A DNA stretch of 64,000 nt from Strongyloides papillosus (Eukaryota; Nematoda; Chromadorea; Rhabditida; Strongyloididae): contig SRSI01000050.1 of the NCBI GenBank assembly GCA_005656395.1, forward strand, positions 1,488,001-1,552,000. The letters are read 5' to 3'. Under the pieces are notes generated by a model. It was given only the letters and a program-made list of their open reading frames with translations. It made no database searches and was not told the DNA's origin. Below are positions 1 to 11,339 of the stretch, piece after piece. Within the stretch, counting starts at the first letter, position 1. Every line of letters begins with the position of its first letter. The position numbers and the translations under genes were made by a program.

Positions 1-855
1 GTCTTTGTGTAAGAGCTATGCAGACTACTTTTTTTTTTCGTTTAGTATGTGTTAATTATGTCTTTTTGTCATATACAAATTGTCTCTTAAAGCGAAAGTA
101 ATTTATTGTCAATGGATGCCTTTTACCAATATATTATACATTTTTTTAAAATATTTTTTATCCCATTTTTTATGCTTTATTTTGGTAGGTTAAGTTTCTG
201 ATTAGAAACTAATATTTATGGTTTCAGACTAGCGTTGCCGATGTTCTGAAGTACCAGCTACACTTTTGCATAATATACGCAGAGTTATAGGGTAAGTTAT
301 TATGTAATTTATGGATACTAGTGTTTTCATTTTTAGGCAACTATTTTCTATCCCTTTAATTAAAAGTTTCATAGGTAGGTTTCATTTTAATTTATCATTA
401 TACTAATTATTCTGTTTTTTAGGTCGCTAATATCTGTTAATCAGGCTTCAATATCAAGGTAAGGTCAATTTTATTATGCCATTTTACAATATTACTCATT
501 TTTAGGTGTTACTGCAGATCGTCGGCCGAATAGTTTGAAACTTTCTTAAATACATGAACGACTTTTTTTTGGTATTTTTTTATATTATTTTGTATTTTAT
601 TTAATAAACGGTTTTCCTAATATGTTTTTCAAAGATGAAATAACTTTTGTTTCTTCTATTTGGTCAGCTTTTGAGGACCATTTTTGTTTTTTTATTAAAG
701 ACGTAGTTAAAATAGCAGTACGAGGTAAAATTTTTAGTTAGCTAATCGCTACCAAATAGTCAAGTAGAAGCAAAAAGTAAATTTTAGCCAAGATTTAAGC
801 TAAAATTGTAAAAATTTTTCGTCAATGGGCTCCATTAGAGGTAACTTCAGGCTAG
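1..855. other. Window edge; possible 3' end of a spliced plus-strand transcript
   Basis: No convincing coding region is visible. On the plus strand, short segments flanked by AG and GT signals alternate: about 228-291, 337-374 and 423-458, then a segment from 506. An AATAAA-like signal lies near 603. Introns between them would be 45-48 bases, normal for this genome. Reading frames through the segments meet stops quickly, so these may be the last exon plus spliced 3' UTR, or a non-coding RNA. An imperfect inverted repeat (about 649-677 against 749-781, both containing TATTTGGT or its complement) lies next to the truncation of the neighbouring minus-strand gene. Confidence 0.25.
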
Positions 856-1398
856 CTAAAGACGCAAAAAAAAGGAAGTCGGGTTGTTTAATGTTTTAGC
901 ATTCTTAATTTTATCAAAAAAAAATAGTCCCATATCACACTGTTTAATGTTACACCAAATTTCAGCTTCTGTATAATCATCAAAGTTATGTCCTTCATAA
1001 TATCCAGTGGAGTATGAAATTTCATAATTATCTTTTAGGCCCTTAAACACGTAAAGGTCACCGACTATTACTCTTTCTGTTTTTGCACCCTTTATTCCAA
1101 AACCACACATTTCATTAGGTATTTTTGAATTTTCCTTTATAAGATCCCAAGAGAGTGGATAAATTTTTATTTCATTAATTTTAATATTTTCATGCTGTTT
1201 TATATCTGTTGTATATTTCTCAAGTTCATTGAATTTTATAGTGAGTACTTTTTCATAAACTGCTCCTCGTGGAGTTTGTCTACAAACACTTTCGAAAAAA
1301 CGAACACTATCTTGGTCATCGGAAGTACCATAGACACTATATTTGAATTGAATAGGATCAAGTATAAATAGTAAAATTGGCATAAATTTAGCCAACAT
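856..1398 (-). pseudogene. Truncated copy of type A membrane-protein gene
   Basis: This 180-residue reading frame aligns with the first ~170 residues of the intact type A protein at 5695-7968. Shared stretches include QHENIK, KIYP.SWD, KDNYEISYSTGYY and QCDMGLFFFD. It begins with a hydrophobic signal-peptide-like segment (MLAKFMPILLFIL). Similarity stops after KTLNN near base 888, and the last eight residues are unrelated, so the gene was cut by a rearrangement or insertion. The ectodomain remainder, the membrane span and the tail are missing. If expressed it would be a small secreted protein; more likely it is a broken paralogue. It is divergent from helicase copy 1 across a ~640-base promoter block. 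Confidence 0.75.
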
Positions 1399-2034
1399 TG
1401 TAAAACAAGTTAAATGACTCTAAAATTTCTCATTTTAAAATATTAAATTTTTTTCTTAAAATTTGCATATATTTTTTTAAATTTTATGATATATCAGTAG
1501 AAACCTGGATAGAATTATTTTTTTTTGTTGCATATATGATAATAATGTGAGCGAACAGAATAACTTATCATTTTTATTAAAAGATTTTTTTTCTCTCTAA
1601 AGTATAATTACAGTAATTGAACAATGAGTTGATATTCTCTATTATCATTCGTTATTGTTTAATTGAAATAACAATATTTTAGTTGTTTGATAACTAGTCA
1701 ATGGAAAGCGGCTAAATCTTCACATGGAAGAAATCCATAGTAATATGAAGCTTTCAAGATATCCTTTGATTATTGCATTTATCATTTGAAGCTCTATTGT
1801 CTATAATTGTCTTGATTATTACACATATTTGTTAAATAATTTTTCTAGATGAAATGTGTCTACTTTTAATCTTTTTACTGTTATTACGCTATAAGAAAAT
1901 AACAGTAACTTTACGAAAGTTCTAGAATAGAAGATCATGACATATAAATGTTAATGAAAATGATGACTTCCTTTATTTTAAGGACCGTAATATAAATTAT
2001 TTGGTAATCATATTTTTGTTTCGTCAAATTTATT
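1399..2034. promoter_or_regulatory. Bidirectional promoter block, unit 1
   Basis: This is the space between the divergent starts of the truncated type A gene (minus) and helicase copy 1 (plus). Its first ~100 bases, beginning TTGTAAAACAAGTTAAAT, are close to identical with 7967-8070 and 12145-12245 next to the other two helicase copies. Similarity continues through blocks containing TGATAATAAT, TTGATATTCTCTATTATC and ATATCTTTTGATTATTG. Conservation of a non-coding block across three copies, all in the same position, supports a shared divergent promoter, though recent duplication alone could also explain it. Confidence 0.55.
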
Positions 2035-3837
2035 ATGTCTAATCAAAACAAGAGGGTGTACGTTGGCAAGGAGAGGTCTAACGATGAAATTGGTGGTGGT
2101 AGACGTCCAGGAAGTTTATCTTCACCATCTAGCAAAAAAGTCAAAAAGGATCAAGATGATACTGAAAGTTTAGAGGTAAATTAAATAATTTTTTGTTTGT
2201 AAAATGTTAAATTCTAGAGAATGACTGAACAAAATGGTGTAAACACTACAGATGTGGAGATAGTTACTTCATATGATGATTTTGATAAGGATCCTTTTGA
2301 TGACCCCGGTGATGACATCGGCACATTAAGAACGGATGAATTATTCAAAAGAATGAGTCTTCCACAAAAAGTTCACGATGTCTACAAAAATGAGAAGAAC
2401 ATATCTGAATTATATGATTGGCAGAAAAAATGCCTCACCAATCCACATTTACTAAAAGGAGATAACTTTATAATCTCCTTGCAAACGGGTGCTGGGAAAA
2501 CATTAGTAGCTGAGCTACTGATGTTAAGAGAGGTACTGGTAAAAAATAGAAGCTGCCTTATTATTTTGCCGTATAAGGCTATTGTGAAAGAAATAATCCT
2601 CTCTCTGTCTGCGTTTAAAGATCTGGAGATATTTACAGAGGAATATACATGTTCTAAAGGAAGAATTCCTCCTGTAAAAAGAACGAGAGGACAGAATATA
2701 TATGTGGCCACCATTGAGAAAGCCACTATTTTAATTGACAGTTTAATAAAAGAAAAAAGATTGGAGGAAATTGGTTTATTTGTAGTTGATGGGTTACATA
2801 TGATTGGAGAAGTAGGACGTGGTGCTGCTCTTGAGAAATTAATATTTAAATATCTTATGTTGGGTTCTGGCCAAATTATAGGTATGTCATCTACATTAGG
2901 ACCTGTTGGAGATATGCGAAAATTTTTGAAGGCAAGACTTTTTTCTTCTGATTTCGGACCGTTTAAAGTTGTTGAAAGAGTTAAGATAAGAAATAATTTA
3001 TATAATGTCAATGATGAAGGAGATCTAATACCATATAGCAAAATGGAAATTTATGATAAAAATAAAAATGTTGATTCAGATGGTATTTTTTCATTGGTCA
3101 AGGATATTGCCCCACAAAAATCAGTGTTGATTTTTTGTCCTTCTAGAAATGATTGCAAATATGTTTGTCTAATGGTTGCAACGCATCTATCTGGATTGTC
3201 TGGAATACCAGATGAGCGACGTCAACAAGTTATTGACTTAATAAAAAATGGAAATGGTGGAAAAATAGATGAAGTTATGGAAATTGGTATTCGCGCAGGG
3301 GTCGCTTATCATCACGCTGGATTGACTGATAACGCAAGGCATTGTATAGAGACTGCTTTTCGAGAGGGCAACTTATATGCATTATGTGCCACGACAACAC
3401 TTTCTGAAGGAGTAAACTTGCCTGTGCAACGCGTTATTATCTACCAACCGAAAGTTGGGATAGACTTTTTAGAAAAATCTAGATACATACAAATGATTGG
3501 TCGTGCTGGTAGAGAAGGATATGAGAATGAGGGTGAAAGCATAACAATAGTTGGGGAAGAATATATAGAGAAATTCCTAGATATGCTGAAATCACCCTTG
3601 AAACCTTGTCAAAGTCAAATGTTAGATAAAGTTAATTTGGAAGGGTTTATTATGGATTTAATTTATTTAAATTTAGTAAAGAATGTTGAAGAGCTTCGAG
3701 ATTCTCTCTTAAAAACACTGGCTGGAATACAAGACAATGATGAATGTTTATCACTAATGGAAGGAATTCTAGAAAGTTTGAAAACACATAAAATAGTAAA
3801 AATCGAAAATGGAGTAATACAAAGATTATATCACTAG
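2035..3837 (+). CDS. HELQ-like truncated helicase, copy 1 (motif II DGLH)
   Basis: Two exons (2035-2175, 2218-3837) with a 42-base intron encode 586 residues. The first exon carries a basic KKVKK stretch, a likely nuclear signal. The rest matches the superfamily 2 helicase core of HELQ/Mus301, a 3'-5' helicase of DNA repair. Visible motifs are Q-like YDWQ, Walker A TGAGKT (~137-142), ATIEK, motif II DGLH (~238-241), GMSST, FCPS, TTTLSEGVNLP and QMIGRAGR. HELQ has DELH at motif II, so the usual catalytic glutamate is replaced by glycine (codon 2791-2793). The protein ends after the winged-helix region; family members of about 1000 residues continue through ratchet and helix-hairpin-helix domains. 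Ectopic sequence for those domains lies decayed at 3999-4834. DNA unwinding is doubtful; ATP or DNA binding is possible. Identity as HELQ-derived is secure, function is not. Confidence 0.85.
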
Positions 3838-3998
3838 CGATTTTACTATCCATAAATTATAAATAGATGATTAAAAATTGTTTATTTAATTTATTGTATT
3901 TAATAAATTCTTACTAATATTTTTATCTTTTAATGTATAATGGAATAGTCAAGCAAAATTAAAGATTTTACTATGAAATATTTGTAAACACTGTTTTT

Positions 3999-4834
3999 GG
4001 AGAAGTCACTTTTGTCACCAATTTACCATTAGATTGTGCAAATATATTGAAGAGTGATTTATCAAATGATTTTAGAAAAAGTGTAGTATTTTCATCACAT
4101 TTTCACTTAACACATAGATGACCAATGACGAGATACCTCATAGTTTTATAACCTTAAGTAAGATGTCTGGTCATCCATGTGTTAATATTATTAATAATCC
4201 CTTATGACATTGAACGTTCTGTAGATTGGAATCTATTTTATAATGAATTCAAGAAATTAAGTGAATCGGAAAAAACAAATTATATCAAAGATAAATATTG
4301 AGGTAGCAGACATTATACGTCAAATGAATGTAGTAAAAAAAGCTGAAAAAGGGACGTCAACGATGAGACTTTATATCGATTTCATCATGATGAACGTATG
4401 GAACAAAGAGCCAGTATCTAAATTGACAAAAAAGTATAAGTTTGGAAATGTGGAATCCAAGATACATTCTAATCTGTATGTTGTCAGGCGCAACGTATTT
4501 AACGTTTGTCAAAATTATATGAAGGTTTATGACCTTTGAAATATTAATTACTTCATGTAATAACATACTAAATGGAAGTGAAAGTATTGAAATAGACACA
4601 CTTTTGAAGCTAGATTTTATAATTTCTGGTAGAGCAAAAATGATATATGGTAAAGGTTTTGAAACCATCAAATCAATTACTGATGTACAACCTGATGATT
4701 TACTTAGCAATATAGAGTAAATTAGTTTAACACATGCGAAAAGAATTGTAAGAAGTGCAAAAACTATATTTGATTTTGATGAAATGCGAATTAATCAAGA
4801 AGAAGAAAGGGCATTATATGGGCTATCATTGTAA
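3999..4834 (+). pseudogene. Decayed C-terminal part of a HELQ gene
   Basis: Four blocks in different frames align in order with the C-terminal third of HELQ. 3999-4121 has a GEV.F...LPLDCANILKSDL segment like the family's GRASF...CDILYRDL. 4203-4301 has VDWNLFYNEFKKLS, like the DW..YFRQFSQLS region. About 4350-4539 has MRLYIDFIM...W..EPVS.L..KYKF. 4529-4834 has GRAKMIYGKGFETIKSI and HAKRIVRSAK, like the GRAKQLY helix-hairpin-helix region and the following helix. Frameshifts separate the blocks, and in-frame stops occur near 4119, 4299 and 4718. This is the tail that helicase copy 1 lost. No such relic is visible behind copies 2 and 3. It is almost certainly untranslated. Confidence 0.7.
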
Positions 4835-5250
4835 AATAGAGAATTTTATAAAGCAAATATTAATTTATTTTTTTAATTGCACTATATTTTTATATATAAC
4901 TTATTGTAATAAATACTAATAAATATGTTTATTTTGTTTTTAAATATTGTATTTATGAAATAAAGAAATATTTAGTACCACATAATAAATTTGAATATTT
5001 GAGATAACTTTTGTTAATTTTAATAATTTTTCGTAAATACAATTCCAATTCATTTAGTTACAGTAATCAAATACAACATCATAAAGATGTGATTTTCAAA
5101 TATTATTATTTTTAAATCAGTACTTGCAAGTGTTAAAGGAAAATTTATTGAGGAAATGATAATAAAAAAACTACACTTTATATTTATTTTCTATAATTTT
5201 TAATAATTTTAGAAAATTATATAAATTTTACGTTTTTGGAATTTACCTAC
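4835..5250. other. Helicase 3' flank, shared with copies 2 and 3
   Basis: No gene is visible. Part of this stretch (about 4960-5060, with TAGTACCACATAATAAA and TTTGAGATAACTTTTGTTAATTTTAATA) is a copy of the 3' flank seen after helicases 2 (about 10575-10640) and 3 (about 15005-15070). It therefore belongs to the duplicated unit. Confidence 0.5.
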
Positions 5251-5500
5251 CCGATTTAGCAATATAGAAACAAACTACATTTACACTTTTTGTTATATTC
5301 CAACAACTTGAAAGCTAAAACATCGTAATATTTTTTATCATTTTCATCATATATATGAAGTGAAGTTATAAATCTTTTTACATACATATCTTAAGATTGA
5401 AGAAATTAATCAACAAATCCTTCATTAAAAGAAAAATTATTTCAATGACATTATATAAATATTATTCTATTTAAATTTCTGTATTAGTAGAATTTGTAAT
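5251..5500 (-). pseudogene. Relic of a type B membrane-protein gene
   Basis: About 5272-5500 matches the intact type B gene at 15579-17330. The segment at 5274-5345 corresponds to the CSLIV.. / LLESNKKYK coding region (about 15950-16015). After about 5410 the match jumps directly to the gene's start region (CCTTCATTAAAAG, about 17323). About 1.2 kb of coding sequence is therefore missing from the middle, and the transmembrane and tail part is also lost. The same internal junction occurs in the relic at 11340-11960, so the deletion predates the duplication of this unit. Confidence 0.6.
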
Positions 5501-5694
5501 CACTATATCATACTGAGAAGAAAAAAATATTGTTAAAAATTAAAAATAAATAATTTTTTTATGAAACTTTTATGTATTTAATTTTACAGTGACAATTTAC
5601 ATTTTGATTATTAGATAATAATTATTTGCTATAATAAATTAATTAAAAGTTTCATATTATTACGTTAAAAATTACTACACAATATCTTTTCCCA

Positions 5695-7968
5695 TCATTT
5701 AGCAGCTAACTTCACGTTTTTATAATAATTTTTACCACGATTAGTGGAAGTTGAATTTCTTGAATTCCTGGTGGCATTACTTGAATTAGTAGCTGTTCTA
5801 GAACCTTTTCCACTTCTTGTAGTTTTCGAAGTAGTTAACTTTGAATTACTTTTACCTCTAGTTCTACTTTTACTTCCACTAATACTTCTTGATCCTTTAC
5901 TACTATTAGAGAGGTTTGATACTCCAGAAAAAGATGAAGGTGATAGACTATTTTCAGCTCTTCTTTTTTTAATCCTTCTAACAATAAGGTAGGCCACAAC
6001 AATTATGATTATACAAAATAATATAATAGCAATTACGATTCCTATAACCCAGGGTGTTGAGTTATTTTTAACTTGAGTTACAGTCTTTTCTTTCGTTATA
6101 ACCTTTGCCGTCTCATTTTTGGTTTCAGTATCATGTGATTTTGCAATAAAAGTATCCTTTCTTGTATAAAATGTTGTCTGAACCGGTGTTGTATATGTAC
6201 AAATAACTGTTACTCCAAGAACGTCTTTAGGCGCTTTATAAATAACTTTACCATCCTTAATATCTATTGTATCTGTACTATTAGAAAAATCTTGAAAACT
6301 TATAGGATCACTAACATTTTGTCCAAATTTTATTGTCATTTTCTTAAGTACACCAAAAGTTCCATACTGCTTATTACAACCAATATCACTTTGATATGTA
6401 TCATCCACGTGTGATTCAAAAAATTTCATTTCAGCATTTTCATCTGGTAGATAATACACCTTATCCATAGTAATAATGTTTTTATTAAATAATGATGTTG
6501 CTTTTATATCTTTACATCTATAGGATCCATAATTATTAATCTTTTTGTGATAGAATTTTATTTCATTTTGAGATGAAGTGTACATAACATTTGGATCCTC
6601 TTCATTTTTTATTGTAAATTCGGCACTTCTTGAATAAAATTCTTCCATACGGCCTTTGTTTTTCTCCACAGTTTTAGTTAGACATCTAAATGGATATCCA
6701 TTGTCAAGCTCGTCCGATTTTATGAGACGGTAAAATATATTTTTCCCTTCATGCTTTTTTATTGAATCCACTGATCCTATTGTAGGCAGGATATTAGCCT
6801 TTATATCACTTTTTAGATCTTTTATACACGACACTTCTTCAATAACGTTAGGATCTCTTAATCTTTCATGTTTATTTATGTTCTTCAAAGCATTATCAAA
6901 TTTTTTCCAATTATATATGTAGATTTTTTGTCCAGCATAAAAGTTATATGTTAAGCTTTCATTACGAACTGTAATCGGTTCCATTATTCTTTCAGACATA
7001 TAATTTGTATTAGTTTCCATATATCCGAAATGGCAATGGCTAGATATAGAATCACCAGGCTTACATTTTAACTCATCATTTAGAGGATTGATATTTCCAG
7101 AAATTTCTTTATTTTGACTGTCTTCTCTTAATGTATATCCAATGAGTAGGTCCGGCACTGCTAGTTGTTTTAACTTTCCACAAATAAATTCATTTGAGTC
7201 TCCGTTTTTCTTGTAAAAAGGCACCACTATATGTGCGAAATTATTTCCATATTCGAAATATCCATTATCTTTAATATGGTCTTCCGGTTTAAATTTAAAT
7301 AATCCTTTCTCAGGTACCCATTTAATATAAGGACATAAACCTAATCTTATATTAACTTTATGATGTGGTCTGATACCTAACAACATCCTATTATCCTTTG
7401 ATTTAATAACTACCAAAACAGCATAATCAACCGTATGTATTTTGTTTACATTGTTTAATGTTGTAGCATTTTTACTTTCATCGAAAAAAAAGAGGCCCAT
7501 ATCACATTGCTGAATATTACACCAAATTGCAGCAATTCGATAATCATCAAAATTATTTCCCAAATAATATCCAGTCGAATATGAAATTTCATAATTATCT
7601 TTTGTGCCAATATATTGGAGTCTACCATTAATATATCTCTCTTCTCCTTCTGTAGGCGCTAGTGCTAAACCACACAATTTGTTTAAATTTTTGGATCTTT
7701 CCCTAATACGATCCCAAGATATTGGATAAATTTTTATTTCTTTAAATTTGATATTTTCATGTTGTTTTAGATTTGTTTGATATTTACCAAGTGTATCTAA
7801 TTTGATAATAGTTTCTTCCCAAAAAAGATTTCTTAAATCCAATGGTTTTGTACAATCATGTTCATTAATAAGAATCTCGTTTTGGCCTTTGGGAGTACCA
7901 TAAACATTATATTTGATTTGAATAGGGCCAAGTATGATTAATAAAACTAGTAGAAATCTAACCAACAT
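5695..7968 (-). CDS. Type A single-pass membrane protein, family unknown
   Basis: A single exon encodes 757 residues. Residues 1-24 form a signal-peptide-like hydrophobic segment. The ectodomain (~25-639) is Cys-containing with several N-glycosylation sequons. A strongly hydrophobic span at ~640-663 (VIGIVIAIILFCIIIIVVAY) is followed by a 94-residue cytoplasmic tail of mostly Ser, Arg, Lys, Thr and Asn. I recognise no known domain. The region around residues 110-290 shares a pattern with the type B protein at 15579-17330 (IWCNI.QC.MG, R.LG, CP..KWV.E.GL.K..P..H, F.CG.L, IGY), so the two are distant paralogues. The gene is divergent from helicase copy 2, with 618 bases between starts. A receptor, adhesion or surface role is only inference from topology. 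Confidence 0.85.
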   Translation of the reverse strand: MLVRFLLVLLIILGPIQIKYNVYGTPKGQNEILINEHDCTKPLDLRNLFWEETIIKLDTLGKYQTNLKQHENIKFKEIKIYPISWDRIRERSKNLNKLCGLALAPTEGEERYINGRLQYIGTKDNYEISYSTGYYLGNNFDDYRIAAIWCNIQQCDMGLFFFDESKNATTLNNVNKIHTVDYAVLVVIKSKDNRMLLGIRPHHKVNIRLGLCPYIKWVPEKGLFKFKPEDHIKDNGYFEYGNNFAHIVVPFYKKNGDSNEFICGKLKQLAVPDLLIGYTLREDSQNKEISGNINPLNDELKCKPGDSISSHCHFGYMETNTNYMSERIMEPITVRNESLTYNFYAGQKIYIYNWKKFDNALKNINKHERLRDPNVIEEVSCIKDLKSDIKANILPTIGSVDSIKKHEGKNIFYRLIKSDELDNGYPFRCLTKTVEKNKGRMEEFYSRSAEFTIKNEEDPNVMYTSSQNEIKFYHKKINNYGSYRCKDIKATSLFNKNIITMDKVYYLPDENAEMKFFESHVDDTYQSDIGCNKQYGTFGVLKKMTIKFGQNVSDPISFQDFSNSTDTIDIKDGKVIYKAPKDVLGVTVICTYTTPVQTTFYTRKDTFIAKSHDTETKNETAKVITKEKTVTQVKNNSTPWVIGIVIAIILFCIIIIVVAYLIVRRIKKRRAENSLSPSSFSGVSNLSNSSKGSRSISGSKSRTRGKSNSKLTTSKTTRSGKGSRTATNSSNATRNSRNSTSTNRGKNYYKNVKLAAK

Positions 7969-8586
7969 TGTAAAACAAGTTAAATTACTCTAGAATTTCT
8001 CATTTTAAAATAATTAATTTTTTTATTAAAATTTGCATATATTTTTTCAAATTTTATGCTTTATCAATTAAAATCTGAATAGAACTTTCCTTTGTATATA
8101 TGATAATAATGAAGCCAACATAATAATCTATCATCTTGATTGAAAGATTCTTTTTTCTCCTAAAAATGTAATTGCAACAGTAGATCAAGTAGTTGATATT
8201 CTCTATTATCATTAATTATTGTTTTATTAGTATGAAAATGTCTTATTTGTTTGATGGCTGACAACTGACAAGTGGCGAAATCTTCAAATAGAAAAAGTCC
8301 ATAGAAATACGAAGCTTTCAGGATATCTTTTGATTATTGCAATTCATCATTTGAAGCTCCATTTTTCATAATTGCCCTGACTACTACACATACTTCGTTA
8401 AATAATTTTTTAGATGAAAAATGTCTACTTTTAATCTTTTTATTGCTATTACGTCTAAGAAAAAATAAAGGTAACTTTACGAAACTTCTAGAAAAGAGAA
8501 TTGTGACATATAAATACTACTGAAAATGATGACTTTCTTTATTTGTAAGAAACGTAATAAAAATTACTTGATAAATCATTTTTACC
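7969..8586. promoter_or_regulatory. Bidirectional promoter block, unit 2
   Basis: This lies between the divergent starts of type A protein and helicase copy 2. It is similar along most of its length to 1399-2034 and in large part to 12147-12867. No open reading frame crosses it. A shared promoter for the two genes is inferred from the head-to-head arrangement. Confidence 0.55.
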
Positions 8587-10406
8587 ATGTTTAACCGAAA
8601 GAAGAGGATGTTTGAAGGCCAGGAGAGGTCCAACGATGAAGCTGGTGGTGGTAGACATTCAGCTAGTTTATCATCACTTTTAAGTAAAAAAGTCAAAAAA
8701 GAGCACCATGGTACTGGTAGTTTAGAGGTAAGTTCTAGAATTTTTTTTTCATATTTTTAAATTCTAGAGAATGGCTCAACGAAGTAATTTAAACACTAGA
8801 AATGAGGAGGTATTTGTTTCGAATGGCGATTTCTACGACAATCCATTCGACGACCCTGATGATGAAATCTGTGTATTAAATGCGGATGAGGTATTCAAAA
8901 AAAATTGGATTTTCACAAGAAGTTCAGGATTTTTACATGAAAAAGAAAAACATTCGTGATTTGCATAATTGGCAGAAAGAATGTCTCACAGAACCAAATT
9001 TTTTAAACGGCGAAAACTTTATACTCTCCCTAAAAACAGGTGCTGGAAAAAATTTAGTTGCTGAACTTATGATGCTTAGGGAGGGTCTTGTAAATAACAA
9101 AAATTGTATCATTGTATTGCCGTATGTAGCTGCTGCTCAAGAGAAAGCACGATCATTGTCAACATTTGAAGAACTAGAAATATTTGTAGAAGAATATACA
9201 GGTTCTGAGGGAAAGATTCCTCCTGTAAAAAGAAGAAAAGGACAGAATATATTTGTGGCCACTTATGAGAGAGCAAATACATTAATGGACAAATTAATAA
9301 AAGAAAATAGATTGGGAGAAATTGGTTTATTTGTTGTTGATGGATTACATATGATTGGGGAAAAAGGACGTGGTGATACCGTTGAGAAATTAATATTTAA
9401 ATATCTTATGTTGGGTTCTGGTCAAATTATAGGTATGTCCTCTGCATTAGGCCCTGATGATAAGATTGAAATGTGTAAATTTATGAGGGCAAAACTTTTC
9501 TCTTCCAATTTTCAACCCGTAAAAGTGGTTGAAAGAGTTAAGATAGGAGATAGTTTGTATAATGTCAGTAAAAAAGGCGATCTAATAATACATAGCAAAA
9601 TGGGAATTAATGACATAAATAGAAATGATGATTCAGATGGTCTTATTTCATTGATCAAGAGTATTGTTCCACAAAAATCAGTGGTAGTTTTTTGTCCGAC
9701 TAAAGATAATAGTGAACATGTTTGTGAAATGATTGCAACACTTCTACCTGGATCGTTTAAAAAACCAAATGTTCAACGCCAAGAAATTATTGATAATATT
9801 AAAAATGAAAATGGTGGATATATAGAGGAAACTATGAAAATTGGTATTCGCGCAGGAATCGCTTACCATCACTCTGGATTGACTAATGGAGAAAAATTTT
9901 GGATTGAGACTGGCTTTAAGACTGGTGCTTTATACGCACTATGTGCCACATCAACACTTTGTACAGGAGTAAATTTGCCAGCACGATGTGTTATCATTAA
10001 GCAACCGTTTATTGGGAAAGACTTTTTAGAAAAATCTGGATACATTCAAATGATTGGTCGTGCTGGTAGATCAGGATATGAAGGTGAAAGTATAACAATA
10101 GTTGGAAGGAGATGTGAATGGAAATTCCGAAGTATGCTTAAGTCACCGCTGAAATCATGTCGAAGTCAATTGTTAAATGAAGTAAATTTGGAAAAATTTA
10201 TTAAGAATCTAATTTATTTAAAGTTAGTAAAGAATGTTGAAGGACTTCGTGATTCTCTCTCCAAAACACTAGCTGGAATACAAAACAATGATGAATGTTT
10301 ATCACTAATGGAAGAAGTTTTACAAAGTTTAAAAGCACGGGATGTGATAAAAATTGAAAATGGAGTAAGATTAAAATTAAATTATCAGCAATGTAACTGC
10401 CTATAA
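8587..10406 (+). pseudogene. HELQ-like truncated helicase, copy 2, with frameshift
   Basis: Exon 1 is 8587-8727 and the intron 8728-8767. The first exon is 47 codons, as in copy 1, and also carries KKVKK. In exon 2 the frame fits copy 1 up to DEVFKK. A run of eight A bases at 8897-8904 then shifts it, giving a stop at 8957-8959. Removing one base of the run restores similarity, and the downstream frame stays open for about 500 codons. Walker A is TGAGKN instead of GKT. Motif II is DGLH (glycine codon 9342-9344). Motif III is SSA, and motif VI QMIGRAGR is intact. The end is extended a few codons past where copy 3 stops. An internal ATG at 8880 in the helicase frame could still give a 508-residue protein. 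It may be a pseudogene, an assembly error in the A run, or a shorter active gene. Confidence 0.7.
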
Positions 10407-11339
10407 ATTAAAAGTAGATGGGAAAACGGACGAATATTTAATTTATCATGAATATTAAAAATCTGTAGACATTCTATTTAATAATAATTTTAACTTAAGA
10501 ATATTTAATTTAATATATTGTTTATTAATCATGTTTAATAAATATTTACTAATTTATGAATAAAAAAATATTCGTACCACATAATAAACTGTTTATTTGA
10601 GATGATTTTTGTTAATTTTGATAGTTTTCCGTAGATATAATTCCAATCCCTTTCAATAAGATAATTTCTAAATATTACCATTTAAATCAGTATTTGTATG
10701 TGTTAAGCAAAAAATTTATTGAATAAATGATAATAAAATATTAATCTTTATATTTATTTTCTATAATTTGGAATAATTTTACAAGATTATAAGAAATTTT
10801 TGCGTGTTTTGAATTTACCTTACATTATTTAACAATATCAAAAAGACTGTCATCAAAATTAGCTAGAAGAAACTTGTAATTTGACTTGTCAATTTCTGAG
10901 TCATCATTTTTCTCAATTTCTACATAGTTAAAATTACTTCAAGTATTTTTTTAAATACTTTTCAAAATGCATAATCTGAAACAGCTTTGTTTGTCTAGTA
11001 CTTTCGAAAATGGTATATACCACATAAATTGTTGCTCTAGTGTAGATGGGACAATATTTGAAGCTTTATGAAATTTATCCATAAACACTAATATTATATG
11101 ACAAATTGTAATGTCAGAAAACTACTTTGTTATATATTAGTCGTCTGAATGAAATTCTTTAAGAAGTCTTTTCTTATAATATTATGACAAAATAATGAAA
11201 AATTCGAAGTATTTGATACAGGTATTTATAGAAATAAAAAAGTGTCTAATCAAATGAAGATAAAATTACTAAATTAATATATGTATTAAAATTAATTATG
11301 GCGTTTTTTACAAGATAAATTAAGAGATAAATATATCTT
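10407..11339. other. Helicase 2 3' flank; no gene seen
   Basis: No coding region is visible. 10440-10860 is a copy of the flank after helicase 3 (14860-15160) and part of that after helicase 1. 11100-11340 matches 15330-15560 just beyond the 3' end of the intact type B gene, so this stretch is duplicated unit DNA. Confidence 0.5.
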
